This document shows, piece by piece, positions 24,411-33,262 of a stretch of 64,000 nt of DNA. The notes under the pieces were generated by a model. It had not been told where the DNA came from. It searched no databases and worked only from the letters and a program-made list of their open reading frames with translations. Position numbers and translations under genes: made by a program. This DNA comes from Actinomadura macrotermitis (GTDB lineage: Bacteria; Actinomycetota; Actinomycetes; Streptosporangiales; Streptosporangiaceae), in the NCBI RefSeq assembly GCF_009604375.1, contig NZ_WEGH01000002.1:458073-522072 (forward strand), read 5' to 3'. Position 1 is the first letter of the stretch. Every line of letters starts with the position of its first letter.

Positions 24411-24560
24411 GTGGATCGCGACCAAGTGGAGGAAGCCGGTGCGAATCCGGCGCGGTCCCGCCACTGTCACCGGGGAGCGGACCCCAGCAAGGCCACTGCG
24501 CGAGCGGGAAGGCCGGGGCGAGTGCCGATCCGGAAGCCAGGAGACTCCCTGGTCGCCGTA
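24411..24560 (+). promoter_or_regulatory. Cobalamin (AdoCbl) riboswitch upstream of cobN
   Basis: The conserved core is plain: GGAAGCCGGTGCGAATCCGG from 24431, then CGCGGTCCCGCCACTGT containing the B12 box GCCACTG (24460-24466), and the 3' block CCGGAAGCCAGGAGACTCCC. The outer helix is GCGACCA (24418-24424) with TGGTCGC (24550-24556). Binding of adenosylcobalamin should reduce cobN expression. The 30 bases between riboswitch and start codon can form GGGG-N8-CCCC around the ribosome site, which suggests translational control. Confidence 0.95.
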
Positions 24561-24591
24561 ATCCCTGCTACACGGGGCGAGGACACCCCGG

Positions 24592-27500
24592 GTGAGGACG
24601 ACCAGCGTGATTCTCCTGCTGTCCACTTCGGACACCGACCTGCTCAGCGCGCGCGCTAGCGGGGCCGACTTCCGGCTTGCCAACCCTGCGCGCGTCTCCC
24701 TGGACGAGCTTCCTGCTCTGGTGGACGGCGCCGACCTCATTGTGGTCCGGCTGCTCGGTGGGCGCCGCGCCTGGGAGGAGGGCCTGGACGCGCTGCTGGC
24801 CGGGCCGCGTCCCGTCGTCGTCCTCAGCGGTGAGCAGCAGCCCGACGCCGAGCTGATGGAGCTGTCCACCGTGCCCGCCGGTGTCAGCGCCGAGGCGCAC
24901 GCCTACTTGGCGCATGGCGGCCCGGCGAACCTGCGGGAGCTGTTCAACTTCCTGAGTGACACCGTGCTGCTAACGGGGTTCGGTTTCAGTGCCCCCGCAG
25001 CCACCCCCACGTGGGGTCTGCTGGAGCGCGAAGCGCGCGCGGGCGACGGCCCTGTGATCGGTGTCCTTTACTACCGGGCGCATCACCTGGCCGGGAACAC
25101 CGCGTTCGTCGAGGCGCTCTGCCAGGCGATCGAGGACAAGGGCGGGCGCGCGCTGCCGGTCTTCTGCGCGTCGCTGCGCACCGCCGACGCCGGGTTGCTG
25201 GAGACCCTCGGGCAGGCCGACGCGCTGGTGGTGACCGTCCTCGCGGCGGGCGGCACCAAGCCCGCGCTGGCCGGCGCGGGCGGCGACGACGAGGCGTGGG
25301 ACGTCGGCGCCCTCGCCGAACTGGACGTCCCGATCCTGCAAGGCCTCTGCCTCACCAGCGAGCGGTCGGCGTGGGAGGAGAACGACGACGGTCTGTCCCC
25401 GCTCGACACCGCCACCCAGGTCGCGGTGCCCGAGTTCGACGGCCGGCTGATCACCGTCCCGTTCTCGTTCAAGCAGATCGACGAGGACGGCCTCAGCGTC
25501 TACGCCGCCGACCCCGAGCGGGCGGCGCGCGTCGCCGGGATCGCGGTGCGGCACGGCCTGCTCAGGCACGTCCCCGCGAGTGAGCGGCGCATCGCACTGA
25601 TGCTCTCGGCCTACCCGACCAAGCACGCACGCATCGGCAACGCGGTCGGCCTGGACACCCCGGCGAGCGTGGTGAAGCTGCTCGCCGCGATGCGCGACGC
25701 CGGGTACGAGATCGGCGGCGAGCTGCCCGAAGAGGGCGACGCCCTCATGCACGCCCTGATCGCGGCGGGCGGCCAGGACGCCGACTGGCTCACCGAGGAG
25801 CAGCTCACCGGCAACCCCGTCCGCATCCCGGCGGCGAAGTACAAGACCTGGTACGCCACGCTGCCCGCGGACCTGCGCGAGGGCATCGAGCGGCACTGGG
25901 GGCCGCCGCCCGGCGGCCTGTTCGTCGACGACTCGCAGGATCCCGAAGGCGAGATCGTCCTGGCCGCGCTGCGGTCGGGCAACGTCGTGGTGATGGTCCA
26001 GCCGCCGCGCGGCTTCGGTGAGAACCCCGTCGCGATCTACCACGACCCCGACCTGCCGCCGAGCCACCACTACCTGGCCGCCTACCGGTGGCTGGACGGC
26101 GAGTTCGGCGCGCACGCGGTCGTGCACGTCGGCAAGCACGGCAACCTGGAGTGGCTGCCGGGCAAGGCGGCCGGGATGTCGGCGGGCTGCGGCCCCGACG
26201 CCGCCCTCGGCGACCTGCCGCTGATCTACCCCTTCCTGGTGAACGACCCGGGCGAGGGCACGCAGGCCAAGCGCCGCGCGCACGCCACCCTGGTCGACCA
26301 CCTGATCCCGCCGATGGCGCGCGCCGACTCCTACGGCGACATCGCCCGGCTGGAGCAGCTGCTGGACGAGCACGCCAACATCGCCGCGCTCGACCCGGCG
26401 AAGCTGCCCGCGATCCGGGCGCAGATCTGGACGCTGATCCAGGCCGCCCGCCTGGACCACGACCTCGGCCTGGACGACCGCCCGCACGACGCCGAGTTCG
26501 ACGACTTCCTGCTGCACGTCGACGGCTGGCTGTGCGAGGTCAAGGACGTCCAGATCCGCGACGGCCTGCACGTCCTCGGCACGCCGCCGGAGGGCGGGAA
26601 CCGCGCCGACCTGGTGCTGGCGATGCTGCGCGCGCGGCAGATGTGGGGCGGCTCGGTGTCCCTGCCGGGCCTGCGCGAAGCGCTCGGCCTGGACGAGGAG
26701 AGCCGGGACCGCAACGAGGTCGACGCGTTCGAGGAGCAGGCGCGGGCCCTGGTGCTGGCCATGGAGGAGCGCGGCTGGGCGCCCGAGGCGGCCGACGAGA
26801 TCGCCGAAGGCGCCGTCGCGGACGTGCTGCGGTTCGCCGCCACCGAGGTCGTCCCCCGGCTGGCGAGGACCACCGACGAGATCGGCATGGTGCTGCACGC
26901 CCTGGACGGCGGGTACGTCCCGGCCGGCCCGAGCGGCTCCCCGCTGCGCGGCCTGATCAACGTGCTGCCGACCGGGCGCAACTTCTACTCCGTCGACCCC
27001 AAGGCCGTGCCGTCGCGGCTGGCGTGGGAGACCGGCCGCGCGATGGCCGACTCGCTGCTGGCCCGCTACCGCGACGACACCGGCGCGTGGCCGCGCTCGG
27101 TCGGGTTGTCGGTGTGGGGCACCAGCGCGATGCGCACGTCCGGCGACGACGTCGCCGAGGTGCTGGCGCTGCTCGGCGTCCGGCCCGTCTGGGACGACGC
27201 CTCGCGCCGCGTCACCGGCCTGGAGCCGATCCCGCTCGCCGAGCTCGGCCGCCCCCGCATCGACGTGACGATCCGCATCAGCGGCTTCTTCCGCGACGCG
27301 TTCCCGCACGTGGTGGCGATGCTCGACGACGCCGTCCGGCTCGCCGCCGCGCAGGAGGAGGGCGACGACGACAACTTCGTCCGCGCCCACGTACAGGCCG
27401 ACCGGGCGAGCCACGGCGACGAGCGCCGCGCCACGATGCGGGTGTTCGGGTCGCGGCCGGGCGCCTACGGGGCGGGCATCCTGCCGCTGATCGACAGCCG

Positions 27501-28158
27501 CAACTGGCGCGACGACTCCGACCTGGCCGAGGTGTACGCGGTGTGGGGCGGCTACGCCTACGGCCGCGACCTGGACGGCGTCCCGGCGCGCGGCGACATG
27601 GAGAACGCCTACCGGCGGATCAGCGTGGCGGCCAAGAACACCGACACCCGCGAGCACGACATCGCCGACTCCGACGACTACTTCCAGTACCACGGCGGCA
27701 TGATCGCGACGGTGCGGGCGCTGACCGGGCAGGCCCCCAAGGCCTACATCGGCGACAGCACCCGGCCCGACGCGGTGCGCACCCGCACCCTGAACGAGGA
27801 GACCTCGCGGGTGTTCCGGGCCCGGGTGGTCAACCCGCGCTGGCTCGCGGCGATGCGCCGGCACGGCTACAAGGGCGCGTTCGAGCTGGCCGCGACGGTC
27901 GACTACCTGTTCGGCTACGACGCGACCGCCGGGGTCGTCGCCGACTGGATGTACGAGCAGCTCGCGCGGACCTACGCGCTGGACCCCGAGAACCAGCGGT
28001 TCTTCAACGAGTCCAACCCGTGGGCGCTGCACGGCATCACCGAGCGGCTGCTGGAGGCCGCCGACCGCAACATGTGGGAGCACCCCGAGCCGGGCACGCT
28101 GGAGGCGCTGAAGCAGCTGTACCTCCAGGTCGAGGGCGACCTGGAGGACGATGCCTAG
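24592..28158 (+). CDS. cobN: Cobaltochelatase subunit CobN
   Basis: CobN is the large, porphyrin-binding subunit of the aerobic ATP-dependent cobaltochelatase (CobNST), which inserts Co2+ into hydrogenobyrinic acid a,c-diamide. The product is 1188 residues, within the usual 1100-1300. Family blocks include LMLSAYPTKHARIGNAVGLDTPAS, AVVHVGKHGNLEWLPGKAAGMSAGC, YPFLVNDPGEGTQAKRR, NVLPTGRNFYSVDPKAVPSRLAWE, RISGFFRDAFPHVVAMLDDAV and GMIATVRALTGQAPKAYIGDSTRP. Start GTG 24592 lies just behind the riboswitch. No cobS/cobT or other cob gene adjoins it; cobG and cobH are 23 kb away on the other strand. Confidence 0.97.
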   Translation: MRTTSVILLLSTSDTDLLSARASGADFRLANPARVSLDELPALVDGADLIVVRLLGGRRAWEEGLDALLAGPRPVVVLSGEQQPDAELMELSTVPAGVSAEAHAYLAHGGPANLRELFNFLSDTVLLTGFGFSAPAATPTWGLLEREARAGDGPVIGVLYYRAHHLAGNTAFVEALCQAIEDKGGRALPVFCASLRTADAGLLETLGQADALVVTVLAAGGTKPALAGAGGDDEAWDVGALAELDVPILQGLCLTSERSAWEENDDGLSPLDTATQVAVPEFDGRLITVPFSFKQIDEDGLSVYAADPERAARVAGIAVRHGLLRHVPASERRIALMLSAYPTKHARIGNAVGLDTPASVVKLLAAMRDAGYEIGGELPEEGDALMHALIAAGGQDADWLTEEQLTGNPVRIPAAKYKTWYATLPADLREGIERHWGPPPGGLFVDDSQDPEGEIVLAALRSGNVVVMVQPPRGFGENPVAIYHDPDLPPSHHYLAAYRWLDGEFGAHAVVHVGKHGNLEWLPGKAAGMSAGCGPDAALGDLPLIYPFLVNDPGEGTQAKRRAHATLVDHLIPPMARADSYGDIARLEQLLDEHANIAALDPAKLPAIRAQIWTLIQAARLDHDLGLDDRPHDAEFDDFLLHVDGWLCEVKDVQIRDGLHVLGTPPEGGNRADLVLAMLRARQMWGGSVSLPGLREALGLDEESRDRNEVDAFEEQARALVLAMEERGWAPEAADEIAEGAVADVLRFAATEVVPRLARTTDEIGMVLHALDGGYVPAGPSGSPLRGLINVLPTGRNFYSVDPKAVPSRLAWETGRAMADSLLARYRDDTGAWPRSVGLSVWGTSAMRTSGDDVAEVLALLGVRPVWDDASRRVTGLEPIPLAELGRPRIDVTIRISGFFRDAFPHVVAMLDDAVRLAAAQEEGDDDNFVRAHVQADRASHGDERRATMRVFGSRPGAYGAGILPLIDSRNWRDDSDLAEVYAVWGGYAYGRDLDGVPARGDMENAYRRISVAAKNTDTREHDIADSDDYFQYHGGMIATVRALTGQAPKAYIGDSTRPDAVRTRTLNEETSRVFRARVVNPRWLAAMRRHGYKGAFELAATVDYLFGYDATAGVVADWMYEQLARTYALDPENQRFFNESNPWALHGITERLLEAADRNMWEHPEPGTLEALKQLYLQVEGDLEDDA

Positions 28159-28164
28159 GAGCGC

Positions 28165-29316
28165 TCAGTACTCCTTGACGGCGTAGCCGCCCACAATGTC
28201 GCCGAAGTCCTGGAAGTCGACGGTCTCGCCGCTCTGCTGCGCCTCCACCCGGGCCTTGTTGGTGAGCGCGAGCTCCTGGTTGGCGGTGACGTAGCCGCGC
28301 AGCTCGGACTCGTAGGCGGCGAACGCCTTCTCGTGGTCGCCGCCGGCGGCCTTCAGCTCGCCCGCCAGGACGTACGCGCCGACCATGGCCATGCTGGTGC
28401 CCTGCCCCGACAGCGGGGAGCCGCAGTAGCCGGCGTCGCCGAGCAGCACGACGCGTCCCGTGGACCAGGAGTCCATGTGGATCTGCGCCATCGCGTCGAA
28501 GTGGAAGTCGCCCGCGGCCTTCATGTACTCCAGCAGGCGGGGCAGCTCCCAGCCGACGCCGGCGAACCGCTCCAGCATGATCTGCTTCTGCGCGTCCTGG
28601 TCGCGGTAGTCGTAGTCGAGCGGCTCGGGGGACTCGAACCCGAAGTAGGCGCGCAGCTCGGTGTTGCCGCGGACGGTCATGACGCCGCCGCCCCACGACC
28701 CGCCGGGCATCTGGTGGAACATCTGCCAGCGGTCCAGGCCGAGGTAGTTGGGCGCGGCCCACACCGCCAGGTAGGTGCCGAGGTGGCGGATGTAGTCCTG
28801 CTCGGGGCCGAAGGCGAGGCGGCGGGTGTTGGAGTGCAGGCCGTCGGCGCCGACGACGAGGTCGAACTCGCGGACGGTGCCGCTGCGGAAGGTGACCTGG
28901 ACGCCGCCGGCGGTCTCCTCCAGCGCGGTGATGGAGTCGCCGAACAGCCACTCGACGCCGTCGCCGGCCGAGTCGGCGAGGATCTGCGACAGGTCGTCGC
29001 GCAGGATCTCGATGTCGGGGCTCGCCAGGTCGCCGCCGGTGACGGTGTGCTCCTCGCTGCGGTAGAGCTCGTTGCCGTCGCCGTCGACCATCGACATGCC
29101 GGTCATCTGGACGCGGGCATCGCCGATCTGCTTCAGCACCCCCATCCGGGCGGCGACGTCCAGGGCGGGACCGCGCACGTCGACGGCCTGGCCGCCGCGC
29201 CGCAGCGCCGGGGTGATCTCCACGACGGCGACCTCGAAGCCGTAGCGGACGAGCCAGTGCGCGAGGGCCGGGCCGCCGACGCTGCCACCGGAGATCAGGA
29301 TGCGGGTGTTCTTCAT
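28165..29316 (-). CDS. FAD-dependent monooxygenase (PHBH/TetX-like)
   Basis: The product is 383 residues from ATG 29316, with GGAG upstream. The FAD-binding N-terminus is ILISGGSVGGPALAHWLVRYGFEVAVVE (one Gly of GxGxxG replaced by Ser). RRGGQAVDVRGPALDV follows, then the DG motif FDLVVGADGLHSNTRR and the second FAD motif GRVVLLGDAGYCGSPLSGQGTSMAMVGAYVLAGEL. It is a class A flavin hydroxylase similar to those acting on aromatic compounds or antibiotics; the substrate is unknown. It converges on cobN with 6 bp between the stops and no obvious terminator. Confidence 0.92.
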   Translation of the reverse strand: MKNTRILISGGSVGGPALAHWLVRYGFEVAVVEITPALRRGGQAVDVRGPALDVAARMGVLKQIGDARVQMTGMSMVDGDGNELYRSEEHTVTGGDLASPDIEILRDDLSQILADSAGDGVEWLFGDSITALEETAGGVQVTFRSGTVREFDLVVGADGLHSNTRRLAFGPEQDYIRHLGTYLAVWAAPNYLGLDRWQMFHQMPGGSWGGGVMTVRGNTELRAYFGFESPEPLDYDYRDQDAQKQIMLERFAGVGWELPRLLEYMKAAGDFHFDAMAQIHMDSWSTGRVVLLGDAGYCGSPLSGQGTSMAMVGAYVLAGELKAAGGDHEKAFAAYESELRGYVTANQELALTNKARVEAQQSGETVDFQDFGDIVGGYAVKEY

Positions 29317-29382
29317 GGCCGTGCTCCTATCGGGTCGTTCTCGATGACCCGAGGTTCGCCGGGGGCGCTGACCGCCTGCTGA

Positions 29383-29413
29383 CGGCCCGCGCACCGCCGC
29401 GGTGCGCGGGCCG
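29383..29413. promoter_or_regulatory. Perfect 13-bp inverted repeat in a divergent promoter region
   Basis: CGGCCCGCGCACC and GGTGCGCGGGCCG pair perfectly around a 5-nt loop; a partial third copy GGTGCGCGGCCCG follows directly. Both flanking genes (29316 leftward, 29481 rightward) start away from it, so it is unlikely to be an ordinary terminator. It may be a leader hairpin or an operator; this is inference. Confidence 0.5.
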
Positions 29414-29480
29414 GTGCGCGGCCCGTCCTGACCCGGCCCCTTGACCGCACCTCACCCGCTTTGCGGCTATCGTCGCGATC

Positions 29481-30098
29481 ATGACGGAGGCAGGGCGCGA
29501 GATCATCGAGGGCTGCCGGGCCGCGCTCGGCGAACCGCCCCGCGCGCTCGGCGGCCGCGGCCTGCGCACCGGCGTGCCGCTCTGGCTGCGGCTGACCCGC
29601 GACGCGGCGCTGCGCGAGGTGCTGCGGCACCAGGACCTGCTGCTCGCCGAGGGCCGCGCGGTGTGGGGGTGCGTGGTGCAGGCGCCCACGGCGCTGCTGG
29701 AGCCGGGCCGGCGCGACCTGCCCGCCGTGGTCGTCTACAGCACCGACCCGGCGTTCGACGACATGCCGGGCGAGCTCCAGGAGATCGCCGCGCGGCTGTT
29801 CGCGGTGCGCGGCACCGAGCAGCCGGACCCCGGGCTGCGCGGCCTCGCCGAGATGCTCGCCGGCCGGGCGCCCGCCGCGACGCGGACGCCGCTGCCGCGC
29901 GTGCTCGTCGGCAGCCTGCCCGTCTTCGCCACGACGGTGCTGGTCGCCCGGCGGCACCTGCCCGGCGGGACGCTGGCCGCCGGGACGTTCCCGCTGCTCG
30001 TCCACCCCGGCACCGACGCCACGATGATCGTGCCGGGCCGGTTCTGGCCCGGCCGGCTGCTCCGGCTGTGGCGGGAGGCGGCGGGCCGGCCGGACTAG
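29481..30098 (+). CDS. Conserved-looking protein of unknown function (205 residues)
   Basis: I do not recognise the family. It starts at ATG 29481 and is soluble with alternating helix and strand: [97 protein letters not shown], then a C-terminal VARRHLPGGTLAAGTFPLLVHPGTDATMIVPGRFWPGRLLRLWRE. Codon use is like its neighbours. It converges on the membrane-protein gene with 6 bp between stops. Confidence 0.72.
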   Translation: MTEAGREIIEGCRAALGEPPRALGGRGLRTGVPLWLRLTRDAALREVLRHQDLLLAEGRAVWGCVVQAPTALLEPGRRDLPAVVVYSTDPAFDDMPGELQEIAARLFAVRGTEQPDPGLRGLAEMLAGRAPAATRTPLPRVLVGSLPVFATTVLVARRHLPGGTLAAGTFPLLVHPGTDATMIVPGRFWPGRLLRLWREAAGRPD

Positions 30099-30104
30099 GG
30101 CGGG

Positions 30105-31079
30105 TCAGACCGAGCTGACGGCGTTGCGGCGGCGGCGGCCGACGTAGGCGGCGTCCGGCGCGGCGGACGCGGGCGGCTTGGGCTTTCGGGTCTTGCGCTC
30201 GTAGCGCGGGAACACCAGCACCGCCAGCACCGCGACCAGCACCGCCCCGGCGCGCAGCCCGAACACGACCGGGTCGCGCGGCCACGGCTCCCCGTACAGC
30301 AGCGTCGCCGACAGCAGCAGGTGGATCTTGGCGGTGACGGTGAGGACGGTGACCAGGACCGTCAGCCGGCAGCGCTGCAGGCCGATCGACAGCAGCCCGA
30401 TGCCGAGCAGCCCCGAGACCAGGAAGAGCGGCGGCAGCGGGCCGGTGAGCAGCTCGCGGGCGTGCCCGCCGCGGATCCGCAGCGCCAGGCCGAGGCCGAA
30501 CACCTCCGAGGTGCCGAGCATGGCGCCCGCGCCGATCCCGTAGGCGACGCCGGTCAGCCGCCGCGCGTGCCGGGCGGGCACCAGCCGGTCGCGGGCGGCG
30601 AACATCCACACCGGGATCAGCAGCGAGGGCACCACCACCGCCGCCATCTTCCACAGCGGCGGCACGGCCGGGTCGGCGGGCCGGCCGGTGACGGTGAGCG
30701 GCCCCTCGGGGACCAGCAGCACCGACAGCGCGGCGAGCACCATCGCGGCGACGGTGAGCAGCAGGGCGGCGGCCTCGCGGCGGGTCAGCCGGTCCCCGAA
30801 CCGCCAGATGCCGAGCATGAGCAGGAGCGGCAGCGTGCCCGAGTACGCCGGGAGCGCGGACGCGATCGGCAGCGTGAGCAGGGCGAGGTCGGCCATCGCG
30901 AAACCCGCCATCAGCACCACGAGGCCGAGCAGCCAGCGGCGCTCGTGCAGGATGCTCCCCACGGCGATCAGCGGGCGGCGGCCGGTCAGCGGCCGCATCC
31001 GCGCGGCGGCCGACTTGAACATGACATAGGCGGCGAAGAACAGCAGTTGCGCACAGCAGGCGAGGATCACGGCGTTCAC
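30105..31079 (-). CDS. DMT/EamA-like multi-pass membrane protein
   Basis: The product is 324 residues from GTG 31079. About nine or ten hydrophobic segments alternate along the chain, among them NAVILACCAQLLFFAAYVMF, WLLGLVVLMAGFAMADLALLTLPIASALPAYSGTLPLLLML, AALLLTVAAMVLAALSVLLV and LFLVSGLLGIGLLSIGL. ALPAYSGTLPLLLMLGIWRFGDRLTRREAAALLL resembles the end of an EamA repeat. The last ~30 residues are basic and cytoplasmic. The likely role is a transporter of the drug/metabolite superfamily; the substrate is unknown. An upstream ATG at 31475 would add 130 improbable residues and was rejected. Confidence 0.75.
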   Translation of the reverse strand: MNAVILACCAQLLFFAAYVMFKSAAARMRPLTGRRPLIAVGSILHERRWLLGLVVLMAGFAMADLALLTLPIASALPAYSGTLPLLLMLGIWRFGDRLTRREAAALLLTVAAMVLAALSVLLVPEGPLTVTGRPADPAVPPLWKMAAVVVPSLLIPVWMFAARDRLVPARHARRLTGVAYGIGAGAMLGTSEVFGLGLALRIRGGHARELLTGPLPPLFLVSGLLGIGLLSIGLQRCRLTVLVTVLTVTAKIHLLLSATLLYGEPWPRDPVVFGLRAGAVLVAVLAVLVFPRYERKTRKPKPPASAAPDAAYVGRRRRNAVSSV

Positions 31080-31616
31080 GGCACACCCCCGGGGTGGGAA
31101 GGAGCTGTGAATCGGATGTTCGCATAATGGGACGCATAGGAAATCGCCGCCAACTACGGATAATGTCGCCGATCTGTGGGTCGGACTGAGTAGCAGCCCG
31201 CCAGGGCGGATCTTGCGCACCGGAGTGAACATCGCGCGCGCCGCTTTTGCATTTCGGACAGTATGGCGTTCGGTGCGCGACGGGTAATCTGCGGGACGCC
31301 ACTTCCACCCGGGCCGCGCCAGCACGCCATCTGGTCCAGGTTGGGCACACGGGGCCTCGTTTCGGCCTATCTTGGAGCGATCCCGGCCCGGCACCACCCT
31401 CGCCCGCGCCGGCGGGGGCCGCCGCCCCGTCCACAAAAGGTCAAGACCGGCCTGCACAGTTCGTTGCCCGATCACGCAGCGCAGGGAGATGATTGCGCTG
31501 CGTTCCCGATCTCAGTGTGGTGATCAAGTGACTCTCGGCCAGCCAGACCCCGCCCCGGCCGCCCGCCCGGGCCGCTCCCGCCGCGCCACCGCGCCGGCCG
31601 CGCCGGCCGTCCGGCC
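31080..31616. other. Gene-free region between divergent genes
   Basis: No supported gene. It holds the promoters for the membrane protein (leftward) and the HATPase protein (rightward). The first ~190 bases are noticeably richer in A and T than the surroundings, as expected of promoters. No clear operator or RNA structure was identified. Confidence 0.4.
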
Positions 31617-32012
31617 GTGACCGCCGCGATGGACCCGATCGGCGACCCGCTGCTGGTGGCGGGCGACCGGCGCGCCGGGCAGGCGGCCCGCCGCACCGTC
31701 CGGGACCGCGCCGCCAAGGTCGTCACCGCCGAGGAGACGCTGGACGACGTCGAGCTGATGACCGCCGAGGCCATCGCCAACGCGGTGCTGCACGGCAGCG
31801 GGCTGATCCGGATCACGGTGCGGGGCGACGACCGGCGCGTCCGGGTGGAGGTGCGCGACGAGGGCCCCGCGCCGCGCGACACCTCGGCCGGCCACCGCAT
31901 CGACCACGGCCGGGGGCTCGCCGTCATCGACGCGCTGGCGGCGGAGTGGGGGCTGGAGCAGTCCCCCGAGGAGACCCACCTGTGGTTCACCGTCGAGGCG
32001 CCCGGGCCTTAG
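31617..32012 (+). CDS. ATP-binding protein, anti-sigma-factor serine kinase-like (HATPase_c)
   Basis: The product is 131 residues and a lone GHKL ATPase domain: an N box in VELMTAEAIANAVLHGSG, VRVEVRDEGPAP as the G1 box, and HGRGLAVIDALAAEWGLE as the G2 box. Stand-alone domains of this type (SpoIIAB/RsbW-like) are extremely frequent in actinomycetes and bind anti-anti-sigma or sigma partners. No partner gene adjoins it. Start GTG 31617 lacks a strong ribosome site. Its stop abuts that of the P450 gene. Confidence 0.87.
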   Translation: MTAAMDPIGDPLLVAGDRRAGQAARRTVRDRAAKVVTAEETLDDVELMTAEAIANAVLHGSGLIRITVRGDDRRVRVEVRDEGPAPRDTSAGHRIDHGRGLAVIDALAAEWGLEQSPEETHLWFTVEAPGP

Positions 32013-33200
32013 TCAGCGCAGCCGCACCGGCAGGGCGGTCAGCCCGCGGAAGCGGACGTTGGGCTGCCAGGCGGGCTCTGTGCCCGGCTCGGCCTCCCGC
32101 AGGCCCGGGAAGCGCGCGAGCAGCAGGGTGAAGGCGACCTCGGCCTCCAGCCGGGCCAGCGGGGCGCCCAGGCAGTGGTGGACGCCGTGGCCGAACGCCA
32201 GGTGGGCCGCGGCGTCCGCGCGGGTGATGTCCAGCCGGTCCGGTTCGGCGAACACCGCGGGGTCGCGGTTCGCGCCGGGCAGGGCGACGTGCACGAACTC
32301 GCCCTCGGGGATCTCGGTGCCGCCGATCGTCACGGGCTCGCCGGTGTAGCGCAGGGTGGCGATGTTGACGGGGCTCTCGTAGCGCAGGAACTCCTCGATC
32401 GCGCCGGGCAGCAGCGCGGGGTCGGCGCGCAGCGCCGCCAGCTGATCGGGGTGGCGCAGCAGCGCCTGCACGCCGCCCGCGATCAGGTTCACGGTGGTCT
32501 CGTGGCCGGCGACCATCAGCAGGAACACCATCGCGATGACCTCCTGCTCGGACAGGGCGTCGCCGTCGTCGCGGGCCTGCACCAGGGCCGACAGCAGGTC
32601 GCCCGCGGGCTCGGCGCGCTTGGCCGCCACCAGTCCCTTCAGGTAGTCGGCGGACTCCTTGAGCGCGGCGAAGAACTCCTCGCGCGAGCCCTCGCCCGCG
32701 AGCATCTTCCGGCTGCGCGACTCGAAGTGCGCCCGGTCGGCGAGCGGGACGCCGAGCAGCTCGCAGATGACCGTCATCGGGAGCGGCAGCGCGTAGGACT
32801 CGACGAGGTCGGCCTCGTCGCGCCCGTCCATCTCGTCCAGCAGCGCGGTGGCGATCTCCTCGACGCGGGGGCGCAGCTGCTGCACCCGGCGGGCGGTGAA
32901 CCCCTTCTGCACCAGCTTGCGCAGCCGGGTGTGGTCGGGCGGGTCGGAGTTGAGCATGTGCGCGGACAGCCCGCCGCCGGGGGCGGGCATCTCCGCGCCG
33001 AGCCGGCGCAGGTAGCGCTGGTTCGCGCCGTCCTTGCGCAGGCGCGGGTCGGCGAGCGCGGCCCTGGCCTCGGCGTGGCCGGTGACCACCCAGCCCGCGA
33101 GGCCGCCGGGCAGGGTGACGCGGTACGCGCCGCCCGCCTCGCGCCAGCTCGCGTAAAAGGCGTAGGGGTCGGCGAAGAAGGCGTCGGCGTCGGGTGTCAT
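32013..33200 (-). CDS. Cytochrome P450
   Basis: The product is 395 residues, normal for bacterial soluble P450s. The I-helix oxygen-activation motif is AGHETT in MVAGHETTVNLIAGG, the K-helix ExxR is in EEFLRYESP, and the heme ligand is the Cys in LAFGHGVHHCLGAPLARLE. The SDPPDHTRLRKLVQKGFT segment is the usual N-terminal landmark. ATG 33200 was preferred to the ATG at 33242, which lies in the operator region. No ferredoxin or reductase gene is adjacent. A divergent TetR gene shares its promoter region and probably controls it. The substrate is unknown. Confidence 0.95.
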   Translation of the reverse strand: MTPDADAFFADPYAFYASWREAGGAYRVTLPGGLAGWVVTGHAEARAALADPRLRKDGANQRYLRRLGAEMPAPGGGLSAHMLNSDPPDHTRLRKLVQKGFTARRVQQLRPRVEEIATALLDEMDGRDEADLVESYALPLPMTVICELLGVPLADRAHFESRSRKMLAGEGSREEFFAALKESADYLKGLVAAKRAEPAGDLLSALVQARDDGDALSEQEVIAMVFLLMVAGHETTVNLIAGGVQALLRHPDQLAALRADPALLPGAIEEFLRYESPVNIATLRYTGEPVTIGGTEIPEGEFVHVALPGANRDPAVFAEPDRLDITRADAAAHLAFGHGVHHCLGAPLARLEAEVAFTLLLARFPGLREAEPGTEPAWQPNVRFRGLTALPVRLR

Positions 33201-33214
33201 CGGCGGGCTCCGTC

Positions 33215-33247
33215 CATACAGCTCGTATCTCGCATACAACATGTATG
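33215..33247. promoter_or_regulatory. CATACA-N3-TGTATG operator between P450 and tetR
   Basis: A perfect inverted repeat CATACA-ACA-TGTATG occupies 33233-33247, and a second CATACA half-site lies at 33215-33220 followed by GTAT. The region is AT-rich compared with its surroundings and lies between the two divergent start codons. It fits a TetR dimer site controlling both genes. Confidence 0.65.
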
Positions 33248-33262
33248 TGATATTCCTGATGC

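Noticed and set aside
22980..24869. A 629-codon minus-strand frame across the hydrolase, YdeI-like gene and riboswitch
   Set aside because: It covers two recognisable genes and a riboswitch on the other strand and has shadow composition.
24970..28083. A 1037-codon open frame on the minus strand opposite cobN
   Set aside because: It is a GC-skew shadow of cobN: low-complexity Val/Ala/Arg/Gly composition, no family motif, and complete overlap with an unmistakable gene.
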